Shown here in pieces: positions 32,440 through 45,606 of a stretch of 64,000 nt of DNA (within the stretch, counting starts at the first letter, position 1; each line of letters starts with the position of its first letter). Origin of the DNA: Candidula unifasciata (Eukaryota; Mollusca; Gastropoda; Stylommatophora; Geomitridae); the NCBI GenBank assembly GCA_905116865.2, contig CAJHNH020000558.1, positions 1,297,366-1,361,365 on the forward strand, given 5' to 3'. A program made the translations under genes and the position numbers. Below the pieces are notes generated by a model. It ran no database searches. It was given only the letters and a program-made list of their open reading frames with translations, and was not told the origin of the DNA.

Positions 32440-33715
32440 ACAGTGTTGGTCTCTTTCTTATGGTTGTATATAGAGATCTACTTTCATTAGCTTAGCTTTA
32501 TCCAGGGAAGAGGAATTGCAGCCTGAAAATTGTTTGTTATGGCAGGGCAAGCCAGGCTCGTAGTCTTGGCTGGCGACTGGTCTAGGACAGAAGCTCCAAC
32601 AACTTCTGTTACATGCTTTGGTCCAAACGTACTGGTGTTACATTTTCTTTGAAGTAAACAAGGCAGGCCGAAAGTGGTATCATGATGCGTGGGCAACACG
32701 TGGTCTCTAAATACCACACAGGCTTTATGCTATGGCAATAGACATCCTCTATAGTGAATTACAGATGGCTATAAGAAGTCAAGGCTGGCATCTATACGAT
32801 ATAACGATATGTGCAAGCGGGACATGGATGATACAGACATTGAGATAGATTCTGGGAACAAAATGTCATGTACCGTGTTGCGTGGAGAAGGCAAATCAGG
32901 AAAAGAATGAGAATTATAGAAAGAATTACTGCTGAGCGTCTGAGATGAAGCCCACTAAACATGTGAGGACAACATCGATCCTCAAATCACATTTTAAAAT
33001 TGTGGAATACTTTTTTTAACGCAAGCATGTCTTTCTAGTCACACTCGACATCGCCATGGGTTGTGAGTCACAAGCTTCCTTAGAGCACAGTGCAACTCTA
33101 TCGTCTGCAAAGACGGAATGGTGCCAGCTAATCCCTATATGCCTAGTACTCCCGAAGGCGTGGAAAAGTGTCCTTAAACACAAAATCTGCATAATAGTCG
33201 AAATTTCACGTTAAGATAACGGGCGCCGGAACCTCCAGTGCTCGGGTACACCATTAAAGTGGAGAAGAAAAACCCCCCCCCCCCCCCCCCACCACCACCA
33301 CCAAACCAATACTTGTTACTGGTTGGCAGAACTCCTACCAACTAAAACATTTTGCAAGGGAACTAAGTGCTCCACCCTCGACGATGTATAGAAGCTCTAA
33401 GATTTAGTATCACTACATATCCGTTCATTATCCTGTTGTGCCATTAATTAAACGACGCATAGGGCTCGAAGTCTATTTCTCCATTCCGTTCTATCTTGTG
33501 CGATCAGTTCAATATAATGGATGGAATCAAGTCCAGCAGCTTTGGCCCCTCTCACCAACATTCGTCTTGGAGTTTCTTTTGGAGGTTCTCGTCTCCTTAA
33601 TACCTTTATTTCCTATTGTAATGCCTTTTGGGGGATTTTATGCTGGTTTCTTGTCAGGATGTATCCCGTATAGCGTCATCTTCTCTGTGTTATAACTTTT
33701 TCCTAGTTCCCACAA
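32440..33715. other. Intron sequence with a poly(C) run and a worn SINE tail
   Basis: CCCTATATGCCTAGTACTCC, then GAAGGCGTGGAAAAGTGTCC near 33140-33180 is a family C tail. A poly(C) run of about 18 lies at 33273-33290, followed by ACCACCACC. No gene recognised. Confidence 0.5.
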
Positions 33716-33720
33716 ATAAA

Positions 33721-34027
33721 GGTAAAGGTAAAAGGTAAAGACGGGAGATGTGAACCAGCGTCGTTGCACACGGTTATAAACCATAAGTGCTCTGCCACCA
33801 GTACGGACAGCTGATAAGAAACTGTCTGCCTGTGTCGCCGTCCGCACGTAACTCCGTAGCTACAGCGACGTTTCTCCATTCACCCCAGAGTGTCAACTCT
33901 GGTACCCATTTCCTAGAGGCTGGGTGAACTCCGGGAACCGCCCGGTTTCGAATAACGACCATAGCTGCCGCGGGTCGCAGCTGGATTTAAAAGCGAACCT
34001 TCTATCGACTGCGCTAACGCGGCTCCC
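33721..34027 (-). repeat. tRNA-derived SINE, family A
   Basis: The left edge is GGTAAAGGTAAAAGGTAAAG (the tail), followed by CACACGGTTATAAACCATAA and TCCTAGAGGCTGGGTGAACT. The head is at the right: CTATCGACTGCGCTAACGCG. Confidence 0.85.
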
Positions 34028-34489
34028 CACAAATAATAATAACACTAACAATTGTAGACAGATTCGGGATCCGAGCTGAATTTATTTGTCCAACCTTGAC
34101 CCAGCATGGGATGTGGGGGAGGCTAGAACCTGACGATTTAGGGCTGTCTGACTAGTGCTGTCGCCACAGTCTGTGAAGTTTAGAATGTTTAATTTAATGA
34201 TAAGTATTTTCACAAAGAGTAATTTAGTGTGGAACTTGTGGTTTTTAGGCAATGTGGCTAGAATCTTAGAATCGTGGAAGAGATTATGGCCTCAGCAGTG
34301 TATATTACCAATCACAACAGTGGGTATACAAATCCAGTGCAGTTGATTGGGAAGGCGCCTTTTTTATTTTATTTTTATTTTATTTTATTTTCAAAGTCTA
34401 TTTTCAACAGCAGTTTAAACTGTTCATTCTTAATGGCAGTATATTTATTTGTCCTTTGTAATGTATACTAGCTCCTCGACAGCATCTTA

Positions 34490-34725
34490 TCATGAAATGT
34501 ATTCTTGCTTTGTCAAGCGTCGTGGGGGCCTAGAAAGAACGGTAATGGAAGCTACAGTTTCCCGAAAAGGAGGCGGACCTCTGTGAACTTGGATACAAGA
34601 CATGGAAGATGCAGTGGCTATGAAAGCACATTGGCCTGGAGAATTGACTAGAGAAAAAGAGACTTGCAAGCATGGCGGGTCGATCGCGACATTCTGTAAA
34701 GCACCTGTTGGTTTATGAGAATGAA
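34490..34725 (+). pseudogene. LINE ORF2 tail fragment (family A)
   Basis: TTTGTCAAGCGTCGTGGGGG, then CTAGAAAGAACGGTAATGGA, and GATACAAGACATGGAAGATG. Ends GCGACATTCTGTAAAGCACC. Matches 24680-24860. Confidence 0.7.
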
Positions 34726-34734
34726 TATATAATT

Positions 34735-35175
34735 ATCGCATCAACTTTTCTCAAACATTTTAAATTCCTTAGCGATAGCTGTAGGCCTAACCTCACCTGC
34801 TTCATTGTTAATTCATTTTACTAACTGCAGTTCTAATCAATAAATTAGCACTGTGTTTATTATCTTCATTATTATGATATTCATTCACATATCAAACCAT
34901 CTAGTTTTTGTTTCCTTTGACAGTCGAAAACCGGTTGCACTTTTTAACTTACAGACGTTTGCAACTTGAGCCCTTTTGCTATGGACAATGCCTTACTTAA
35001 CCAATGTTATATATTGAATTGTAGATTCCAATGTAATTTTCTTTGTTGTGTACTGTATTTACCTTATTTTTGTTTTTATATCTAATGATAAGACTTGCAT
35101 TGGCATGCAGAGTTTAAATAGCATGAATAGCCTATGGCAAAACACTAGTATATTGGGTAAAGTAAAAAATGTTGA
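34735..35175. other. AT-rich intron sequence, nothing recognised
   Basis: No coherent open frames. Confidence 0.45.
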
Positions 35176-35179
35176 GATT

Positions 35180-35615
35180 ATGCATTTTTCCTGTGGCAAC
35201 TTACGTTTGTGAGTCTTGGACTCTCACTCAGTCACTGAGGAAATAGATTGGAGCTCCTGAATTTAAATGTTATAGAAAAATTCTTAGAATACCGTGGACC
35301 AGGAAGAGGAAAAACATCGACATTCTGAACAAGTTTAACATCAAGGAGAACTGGCTCATAAACAGCATCCTGTCCCGAAAGTTGAAGTATTTTGGCCACA
35401 TCGCAAGCGTCATGGTGGCTTGGAAAAGACAGTGATGGAGGGTGCAGTTTGTGGAAGGCGAGACAGGGGTCGACCACCGCGAAGATGGATACAATACATT
35501 GAAGAGCATTGGCATTGAAAGCGCATGGGCCGGAGAGCTGGCTAGGAAAATGGATACTTTCAGGCGTTCCGTGAAGAGAGCGACGTTCTGTATAGGACTT
35601 GCTGATTGATGATGA
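35180..35615 (+). pseudogene. LINE ORF2 C-terminal tail (family A), longer copy
   Basis: GTTTGTGAGTCTTGGACTCT corresponds to the 'YGSESWTL' segment. Next come APEFKCYRKILRIPW, RKRKNIDILNKFNIKENW and SILSRKLKYFGHI, then HGGLEKTVMEGAVC and RGRPPRRWIQYIE. One frameshift lies near ACATCGCAAGCGTCATGG. Ends GCGACGTTCTGTATAGGACT. Confidence 0.8.
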
Positions 35616-35639
35616 TATCTAATGATAGATTTCAACTTA

Positions 35640-36050
35640 TTTTCTTATACTGCGATAAATTGAACAACGGATCGAAATAACTTCCTTTACTAAGGTTATT
35701 GTCTCATTTATTGTTTTGTTAATGAAAAATCCAACTTAACCTCTTTTATTAGGTTGTCTAACATGATGTTTTATATCTGAAGACAGACACCAGTTCTACT
35801 TACTTTACTATTTGTTTTGTTGCAATGGTACATCCTAACTTGGCTTCCTCTACTAAGGTTATATCGAACGGTGGCTTTCAGCCTAACTTCCATCACTGAG
35901 GAGGTGTCTCATCAAATATTATGTCTAATGATGTATTCCAGTTTAACTTTTTATAATGACAGACTCCAACTCTTATAATTTATCATGTAAAACAAACTGC
36001 TTGTCAGAAAATTGTAACCTCGGTTCATGACATTCGAACTGGAGTAGAAG
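35640..36050. other. Degenerate CTTAACT/CTAAGGTTAT tandem-like sequence
   Basis: Loosely repeated TTTACTAAGGTTAT, TTTTATTAGGTTGT and CTCTACTAAGGTTAT at 35690-35860 suggest a worn ~65-bp tandem repeat. No gene. Confidence 0.35.
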
Positions 36051-36062
36051 TAATAGATTCTA

Positions 36063-36251
36063 CCCCACTAGGACATCCACACAAGCAATAAACACCCGAT
36101 GACACAAAGTGCCACCATGTGGATCCCCCGTGGAGAGGTCCCGGAAACCGCGTTCAGTCTTTAGGTAATATTTATGGCCGGGCTATATTGCGACCCCTGG
36201 CAAGTACCAGGGTGGGGCTTCAAAACAAATAAAAATTGCATCCCACATGGG
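36063..36251 (-). repeat. SINE-like repeat, family B
   Basis: TACCCCACTAGGACATCCAC, GTGGAGAGGTCCCGGAAACC, AATATTTATGGCCGGGCTAT and ATTGCATCCCACATGGGGAT. It ends 56 bases before exon 4. Confidence 0.85.
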
Positions 36252-36307
36252 GATGACTGATGTTTATTGAATTGGAGTACTAATGATTGCTTTTTATATA
36301 TCTCTAG

Positions 36308-36409
36308 TACCAATGCCAGGCCAGCGATTCTACCACAGCCAACACCTAGCACCTCTCTATGAGGTACCGCCATCCCGAGGAATGGAAATATATGATTACC
36401 CATTTTCAG
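36308..36409 (+). CDS. Host gene, exon 4: two YxxP motifs
   Basis: The acceptor is TTATATATCTCTAG (to 36307) and the donor TCAG|GTAACT at 36410. It enters and leaves with one base of a split codon. Encoded residues (98-131 of the model): VPMPGQRFYHSQHLAPLYEV, then PPSRGMEIYDYPFS. Tyr115 is in YEVP and Tyr126 in YDYP. Both fit YxxP, and YEVP/YDxP is the classic form for Crk/Nck SH2 binding. At 102 nt the exon can be skipped without shifting the frame (102 = 34 codons), so an isoform lacking two motifs is possible. No domain assigned. Confidence 0.8.
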
Positions 36410-36919
36410 GTAACTCGAGTGTTTAAGCTGTCTCCGTCTACTGACGCGCTAAATGTACTAACTACGTTTATTCGGTGGTAGTTTATAGTGGTTTCCACTT
36501 CACTGCAAACTGGTTACCTCAAAATTGGTCGTTCCGTTCCCGTAACCAAAGAAAATCACCCGAACTCCCTCTTAATGCCTTATAAAAAAAAAATAGCCAA
36601 CAAACAAATAATCCTGGTTAAATCGAGAAATAGCCACACGCAGTAAATATGTAAGGCAGTCGCCGCTAGAGGTGCCAACAATAACAGTCATCACCAGAAT
36701 TACAATATTACAGTCATGGGTGAAGGGTTAAACAGCTGTTTCCAATAGCCAGTGAGTGTTTTATGTTTTGGTTTAGAATTAGTCAAGAATAATTGAACTA
36801 CATTGTCCTAACAACTAAATTAAAAGAATTAAAAAATAATAATTAAATTTAACAGCGTTGCATGGTTTAGGATGAGTCATGAAGACTTTTTACGCATATT
36901 CGTAGCTATTAACTTAAAG

Positions 36920-37140
36920 GTTAATGGGGTAGCACAATGGTTACCACTCTGGCTTTCTGCATTAGTTGCCGTGTATTACAGTTAATATCAATTGCTCTGC
37001 AACTGATACGGGAAAATAGCCCGATAAGTAAAAGGCAATCGGTCTGATGTTGACAACATCACTGTTGTAAATATGCGGGTAGTGATATGTACCCAGGACA
37101 CCTTATAGCCTGTAAAGGGACCCTTCAAGTGAACGTACAG
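36920..37140 (+). repeat. SINE, family C, worn
   Basis: GGGGTAGCACAATGGTTACC (head-like), then AAAGGCAATCGGTCTGATGT and TGACAACATCACTG, and CTTATAGCCTGTAAAGGGAC. Confidence 0.5.
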
Positions 37141-37164
37141 AAAAATGCTGAGTTGATGTCAGTT

Positions 37165-37605
37165 ACTGATTACTGATTTAAGAATTGACATCACAATACA
37201 CCGGGCATATCCATGGATGCTCCGTCTCCCGCAGCAAATGTCTTAAGGTGTAGATGCTATCTGTTCCTTAGCATACAGATTATACACTGTTGTTCCCTTC
37301 TGGGTCCACTTATAATTCCTTGTTCGCACATTCTTTCACTTGCTATTTCATCCAACCTTATGTCTTCAATTAGCACTCTTTCATAAATGCTCTCCGCGTC
37401 TTCCTTGTACAGTACGAGTGTTCCTGTAGCTTCAGCTTTAGTCGCCAGAAAATCCGCCCTTTGATTTCACCACACTCCTGCATTTCCCAGACATAATACT
37501 CACGCGATTCCCTGTAGTATTGACGTGTTGACGCTTGGTATCCACTCATGCCGCAATTATCCATTTTAGTTAGGCTGTCTTTGCTGTCTGCATTTACCAC
37601 TTTGG
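37165..37605 (-). pseudogene. LINE RNase H-end fragment
   Basis: On the minus strand, after a frame break, it reads RADFLATKAEATGTLVLY and KEDAESIYERVLIEDIRLDE. The upstream GNAGV-like sequence and R-A-D-x-L-A fit the RNase H end of a LINE ORF2. The opposite edge reads GAATTGACATCACAATACAC, shared with 510-530, so this is a relative of the fragment at 488-857. Confidence 0.6.
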
Positions 37606-37964
37606 GGCGGTGCCTAACCGAATGTCTTCCGCCTAAGGATGGCTAAAGAAGTCACCAAAGCTCAAGCTCAGATATTTTTTTTTTTCTCTAACAGAAAACA
37701 AAAAATGCCTATGACTTTAATGATGTCTCTATCTCTCTCGTGAGAAACAGCGTTCTGTTTAATAAATTTTCAGAAAGCTGTTTGTTTTAGAAAGAGTTGA
37801 GTAAACTTTTAAACATGGTTGTAGCTGTTAAATATACAGATAGTTATTTGGTGTGAATTGTATCCAGGAAATTACAAACTTTCGAGCTTAGTCAGTTACC
37901 TCTCGTAGATTTTCTGATTTCATAGTTTATCTAATGTGTAATATATTAACTAATGTTCTTATAG

Positions 37965-39143
37965 TGCAAAATGGCGGCTACCGATCCAAACTGCTGGAAT
38001 CAAGACACACCCCTGAGTACTACAGCAACATGGGTGAGTTTATCATGAAGCCACGAGTCGAGAGGTCTCAAAGTATTACAGAAGAAAGGCGACCAATAAA
38101 ACCTCAACAACGAAAGGAAATACCCAAACAATCAAAGACATTTGGCCAAGAAAATGGTAAAGTACCAGTCGCTATAAATAATAATAGTAGCCATCGATCA
38201 TCATGGGCTGATGAAGGCAGAACGTTATTAAAGCCTTTAAATGGTTTATCTGAAGGTCAAAAAGTAAACGGTGAAAACTTTCGTGGTATTCTGCCCAGCA
38301 GGGCGCTTTCAGCTGAGTCCATAGCGACAAACAGAACAACGATACCTTCTAAAGAATCCATACCTGCAGTACCATACACTACTCGATTACTTCAACAGCA
38401 TGGCTCAACAAGTACGGTCAGCGCTACCGTACATAGTTCAGAAAACACTATTTCTCCTTTGGCTACAGACAGCATGAAACTTCTGGCCAAAAATAAAACT
38501 GATGATCAAAAAACGCAACCTTCCTTTTCATCTCTTATAGAGGAAAAGAACGCAAAAAATATCGACAACAATGACAGTGAATTGAACCTTAGACATTACA
38601 TTTATGAAGGTTCTATTTACGCTGTTCCAAAAAGAAATGCTAATGACAGTGACTACGACAATCCTATCGTAAATCGTATAAAAGATATGGTCATTGAGAA
38701 AACTCGAAATAGTCCTACTCTATCTCCTGTCGGCAGCTGGAAGAATCCATACGAGGGCAGAATTTCCAACACTGTGAAAACGCCAGCGTCAGGTGTCGAT
38801 AACTCTTATGAGATCAGTAAAGTAACGAAAGTCGTTACAACTACGGTGACAGAATCTTTTGAACCTGCAAGCATTTCGGTTAAGAAGAATTCTTCAGCGC
38901 AGCAGACGAGCAAAAATATTGACGTTGTTGATGGGTTATTCCTGCCAGACATTTCTGATCTGGATAAAGATTACAAAGAAGTCTCTTCGTCAAAGCTAGC
39001 AGTTCCAAACGTCGTGGTACATTCGGATGAAGTAAGCAGACAAACGGGTATACCCAGTCCTTTCAGTGACAAGAATAAAGGCGACTTGTCTCCAAGATGG
39101 AGCTTGGATACTGACAGTGGCACTGATGATATAAACAAAGCAG
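37965..39143 (+). CDS. Host gene, exon 5: large disordered exon (393 codons)
   Basis: The acceptor is TGTTCTTATAG (to 37964) and the donor GCAG|GTAAGA at 39144. Both ends are phase 1, joining exons 4 and 6 in frame. In the 566-aa model it covers residues 132-524. The sequence is Ser/Thr/Asn/Lys-rich with no globular domain. Two further YxxP motifs are present: Tyr350 (IYAVP) and Tyr362 (DYDNP). Other possible tyrosine sites are NPYEGR and NSYEIS. Proline-directed sites include TISPL, PTLSPV, KTPAS, IPSPF and LSPRW. A repeat-free, stop-free 1.2-kb exon in this neighbourhood argues strongly for selection. The open frame continues past the donor into poly(T) intron sequence, which is not coding. 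The product family is unknown to me; it resembles the disordered signalling part of an adaptor or a receptor tail. Confidence 0.85.
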
Positions 39144-39521
39144 GTAAGAGGGTAGTTTTTTTTTTTTTTTTTTCTGCTTCTTATAGTCTCAGTCGTGTTT
39201 TTGTCGGTAACCATATTTGTCCACAATCCTCTGTCTCTGCTACTGTCAAACATTTATGATCCATGTGTACTCCCATGTCATGGCACTAGACTGTCTAATA
39301 TACTGTTTCAGGGAACCAAAACCCAAAAATGTATAGGGTAAGTCTCCCTTCCCACAACATTTGCAAAAGGGTTAAATTGTCCCTTTACTAAACATAGAAG
39401 CTTTTTTTAAAACCCATTTAACATTCTATATTATTTCAAATATATTTTTACATTTATTTATCATTCAGCACATTATTGTGATTGTTATCATTATTTTTGC
39501 TCACTTAAAAAGTATGAAGTC

Positions 39522-41577
<2,056 letters not shown>

Positions 41578-41580
41578 GTA

Positions 41581-41597
41581 CCCCCCCCCCCCCCCCC
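41581..41597 (-). other. Polypurine tract beside the 3' LTR
   Basis: 17 C on the + strand, so on the coding strand a G run preceded by TCCCTTT. It sits three bases from the LTR edge, the expected position for plus-strand priming. Confidence 0.65.
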
Positions 41598-42095
41598 AAA
41601 GGGAAGAGCGTACTACGCGAATGAACAATGATCAGCCATTTACACATCTATGGACTCACTACTTTCAGCTTGCTCATCACCTTCTGTCTGTGAATTATCA
41701 GACAAGGGATGGCGGCTCAAGAAATCTGCTCTGAATCAAAGGGTTGACCAACCCAACCTCTCAGAGACAGATAAAATATATACAATAATGACAATCCAAG
41801 TGAAAATAGAGAAACCTATGACCACTATACAATACTAATCAAAAAGGAATCTATAAAGAATCAGTAGATGTCCCTGAGGACCTGAGACTCTGATGATTCC
41901 ATCCATGTATCACTGAACCCTGCCAGGTACATGCAAAGATGTAGGTTCAGACCGAATCCCCCGATCGGGTTGGCTGAATAAACCCACACCCCATCCTGGT
42001 ACTCCTGTCATATTCAGGAAATATACCGGTGTGTCTCCCACATCATTAGTCACACAGGAAGGTCGTCGAGGCATGTGGGATATAATCCCTCCCGT
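41598..42095. other. Non-coding 3' internal region of the LTR element
   Basis: No RT or RNase H motif is found in any frame between the end of the pol frame and the polypurine tract. This marks the region affected by the internal deletion. Confidence 0.6.
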
Positions 42096-44531
42096 CTATT
42101 CCTTCGCGAGGTTCGGAAGGATAATCCTCCCCTCGTCACTATGTGCTCCAACAAACACAGGAAGGAACCCTGGTGTGAATTGAAAATTCTTCACTTTCTG
42201 GTCCTCCTGATGGTCTGGAGGTTTACTCCATTCCTCTTTAAAAAGAGGAGCTTGCACAGGGCATTGACGAAAAAGCTCAACAGGAACCAATGTCGTAAAA
42301 CACTCATTTAATGAAGTGTGCCATGGCTTCACTCTCAGGACAGAGTCGTACTCTGACAAGAGTTGCTCTATAGCTTGTTTCTGGGAGACAGAGAGAGTTG
42401 GGTTAACCTCTACATCTTTATAGGTCTCCCTGGGGTGAAGAGGATATTCCACAGCTGTGGCTTCTCCACCTTCCACCTCCATAGCTACAGAAAGTGTCAA
42501 GAGGGTCGGTGTGTCACTTACCTCTCTCTCGTTGTATTTCCGGAGGAGATTAATGTGATAGACCTTTGACTTACCTTTAATGTTGATCTTATAATGGATC
42601 CTGGATATCTTCTCTACCACCGTATAAGGGCCTCCCCAAGCTAACTCTAACTTAGACTTCCCTGATGGTAGCAGCAAAAGAACCCTATCTCCAACCTCAA
42701 GACATCGTTCCTTCGTCTTCCGGTTGAAATGTGCAGCGTACCTCTTACGTGCACGAATCAAGTTCTCTTTAGCCAGGTCCCACCCTAGCTTTAACCTTTC
42801 CTTGAGTTCCTGCACATACTGTGATATGGTTTTCAAGGAATCATCTGCCCCTTCGTCTGTCCATGTCTTCCTGAGAATGGCCAAGGGTCCAGAAATGTGT
42901 CTTCCGAACACCAAGGTCGCAGGTGAAAATCCAGTAGAGGCATTGGGTACTTCCCGGTAGGCGAATAGTGCTGCAGACAGATACTCGTCCCACCTCTCTG
43001 GCTTTTCCTGGGTTAATCTTCTCAGAAGCGATACCAACGTTCCATTGAACCGCTCATTCTGGCCGTTCGCTTGGGGTCGGTATGGACTGGTGCAAATGTG
43101 TTGAGACTTGATTATCTGAAACACCTCCTCCATTAGTTTCCCTCTAAACTGAGATCCATTGTCTGTCAGTATCTGCGAAGGGAATCCCACTCTTGTGAAA
43201 ATGCTCATCAATGCCTCTGCCACAGTCTTACTGTCAATCCTCCGAAGTGCAACAGCCTCCGGATAACCTGAACAACAGTCGACCAAGGTCAATATGTAAG
43301 CATTCTTCTTCTTTGTGAGAGGAAGTGGTCCCACCAAATCGACCGCCACTCTTTCAAAAGGTGTGGAGGTGACAGGGGTTTCCCCCAGTCCGACTGGTGC
43401 ATTCCTGCCTTTGGGAGCTACCTTCTGGCACTCCGGACAGGATTTGACATAACGCATGATATCTGCTGACATACCTGGCCAAAAGTAATGACAGGCAATG
43501 CGTTGTGTCGTTGCATGAATTCCCATATGGGCACTATAGGCTATAGTGTGCCCCATCTGGAGAATCTGCTGTCTATATGTTTTGGGTACTACAAGTTGAC
43601 TGTGCTCTGTATACTTGTCACTTGCCCATCTGTAAAGTAACTTACCTTTCATGAAGAATTCTTTCTTCAAAGGGGGATTGTGACTTGCAGTTAACTTTTT
43701 AAAACATGCCTTAAGGGTTGGGTCACTACTTTGGGCCACCTTAATTTCCTCAGGAAGAGGATTTACATGAGGAGAATCCTCTAAGGCACTCTTATGCTGT
43801 GCTCGGGTGGTCACCGCAGCAAGATGCTCTGAAGGTTTCTTCGGCTCTGCTAAAAATACATAAGTAGCGCCAAGAATTAAATCAAAGGTACAGTGTTCCA
43901 GCACTGCAGCCTCAATTACCCCCGAGACATACTTTGAACGGACCTTAATCTTAGCAATCGGCAAGTTTAAAGGTTTAGCATCCAATGTGGCACATTGGAG
44001 CTCTATGAATCTGCCAGTATACTGATCAGGTTTTACAAACTCTGGCCTCACCACACAGCCGTATGACAAACCACTATCATACAGACAATTTAAAGAATAT
44101 CCGTTAGCCCAGACCCTCTCTACCACAGGTGGCCTATTGGAACCATTGTACAATAGATCCTGGGTAGAAGATACTACAGTAGACAACAAAGCTGATACTT
44201 GTAAATTCCCTGACTGTTTGGATTTACATTCCTTAGTCCAGTGGTTATTATTCTTACAAATATGGCAGTAAGGCTTTTCAGGGCCATTAAAGGGTTGTCT
44301 ATGTTGTGTTCCCTGAACTTTTGAGGGGTTCTGGGGTTGTGCTTGGGATGAATTCTTTTTAGGGGATTCGTTTGGATGGGTTTTATGACCATTACCATTT
44401 TTTTTCCCTTGGCCCTGGGCCTTGGGTTTCCCACCTATACACACTTCTTTATGTGCCATCTCATACCTCTCAGCATACATCAACATCTCACTCAGTCTGT
44501 CAGCACCATTCTCCGTCAGGAAGGTTTGCAT
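42096..44531 (-). pseudogene. pol: pol frame: zinc knuckle, protease, integrase, truncated RT start (811 aa)
   Basis: Residues 1-30 are the end of a SCAN-like gag domain. CHICKNNNHWTKEC (89-102) is a CX2CX4HX4C zinc knuckle. The aspartic protease has D152-S-G and LILGA (218-222). Integrase follows with the HHCC zinc region (H328, H335, C365-PE-C368) and a perfect D,D35E core: D398 (VAVDLVGP), D457 (LTDNGSQF) and E493 (NGQNERFNG). A GPY/F module lies at 634-636. Residues 712-770 (LSVSQKQAIEQLLSEYDSVL, then TSLNECFTTLVP) resemble the leader just before RT finger motifs, after which sequence unlike RT runs to the stop. The order protease-integrase-RT is the reverse of usual Ty3/gypsy and is known from Gmr1-type elements. 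Open but not autonomous. Confidence 0.9.
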
Positions 44532-45169
44532 AGGGCGAGGTAATGTCTCTGGAGTTGTTCCGTTAGGACCATCTCCTGTAAATCTTCAAAAGAAGAGGAG
44601 TATCCAGACATTTCCCTCCACCTGGTCAAATATCCCTGAAGGCGACTGGCGAACTGAGGATAGTTCTCCCCTGTCATCTTTCTCTCATTTCTGAACTTCT
44701 GTCTGTATGTCGCAGCATTAAGTTCGAAACGTTTCAGCAAAGCCTGACACAATGCATCATAATCAGTCTCAGTACCGGTGGGCATCCGTTGATAAATCTC
44801 GTATGCCTCACCCCTCAAACCTTGAGCCAACTTCAGCGTGTACATATTCCTTTCCAAGTTGTACAAAGATGCCAATTTGCCAAATCGGTCTAGGTACTGT
44901 TCAATATTTTCAGCCTTCGGGTCGAAGACTGGCATAGGAAAGTTCATCGCTTGAGCTGAGCTACTGTGCGTTGATGCACCATCAATATCAGGTGTTGGAG
45001 ATCTGGGTCTATTACCCTCTCTCTGTGCCTGAAGTTCCAATTCTCTTAACCTCACCTCCTGTTCCAATCTCATTCTTTCTGACTCCCTCTCAGACTCAAT
45101 TCGGAGGAGTCTCCTCTCAGATTCAATTTCCTTCTCTTTTCTGCTCAATTCTGAGTCTCTCAGCCTCAC
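44516..45169 (-). pseudogene. gag: gag, main frame (SCAN-like capsid region)
   Basis: Starts inside a charged coiled-coil-like stretch (KEKEIESERRLLRIESERE), then a spacer with RPRSPTPDIDG. The capsid-like part reads FDPKAENIEQYLDRFGKLA, ALCQALLKRFELNAATYRQK and ENYPQFASRLQGYLTRW. It stops at 44516, while the continuation of the same domain (MQTFLTENGADRLSEMLMYA) lies in another frame starting at 44531. The break falls within the conserved domain, so it is an inactivating frameshift rather than a programmed gag-pol site. GTG is used as a nominal start here; the true N-terminus lies at 45290 in another frame. Confidence 0.85.
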
Positions 45170-45290
45170 GGGCTTCCATCCTCATCTCACGTTCCGTGGT
45201 TTTAATCCACTCGGTCATTTCTTTACCCTCCAATCCCATCTGGACAGCCATGTCCTTCAATTCCTGTATGGAAATTTTTGACTGCGACAT
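45123..45290 (-). pseudogene. gag: gag, N-terminal piece in a shifted frame
   Basis: ATG at 45290 on the minus strand opens a 55-codon frame beginning MSQSKISIQELKDMAVQMG and reaching EMRMEAREAERLR, which then ends at a TGA. The charged helix continues in the neighbouring frame (45169-44516). This shows a second small indel near 45140-45175. It lies about 317 bases inside the 5' LTR, a normal leader length. Confidence 0.75.
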
Positions 45291-45606
45291 GCTGTCTTGT
45301 CAATCTAACAGTCCACAACAAAATATATTGTCACCAACAATGTAAATATAATCAACATTAGATTAAATTATCACCACCAACCAAGGTTGTACCTAACCCA
45401 ATGTACCTGGACACCACAAAACACCACAATGATTACAAATCACTCCTAGGAGTATAATCTAAGAACTGACCCAGAATGGTCACAACTGTGTTAACAAAAA
45501 CAAACACTGAACAACTCCTGGCCAAGATCACCAGCAAATTTAAGATTGAACAGTGTATACAAACAATCCCACGACGAGACCACAGATTTTTGGTGATATG
45601 TTGTTC

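Noticed and set aside
39144..39259. Extension of exon 5 to the open-frame stop at 39259
   Set aside because: A clean GTAAGA donor lies at 39144 with the phase needed by exon 6, and the extension enters a poly(T) run. At most it is an intron-retention product.
42096..45290. Complete, active retrovirus-like element
   Set aside because: No RT or RNase H domain, two gag frame breaks and no envelope frame. It is a defective LTR retrotransposon.
45588..45606. tRNA primer-binding site next to the 5' LTR
   Set aside because: Reading inward on the minus strand gives GAACAACATATCACCAAAAA, without the usual TGG start. I cannot assign a primer tRNA from this.
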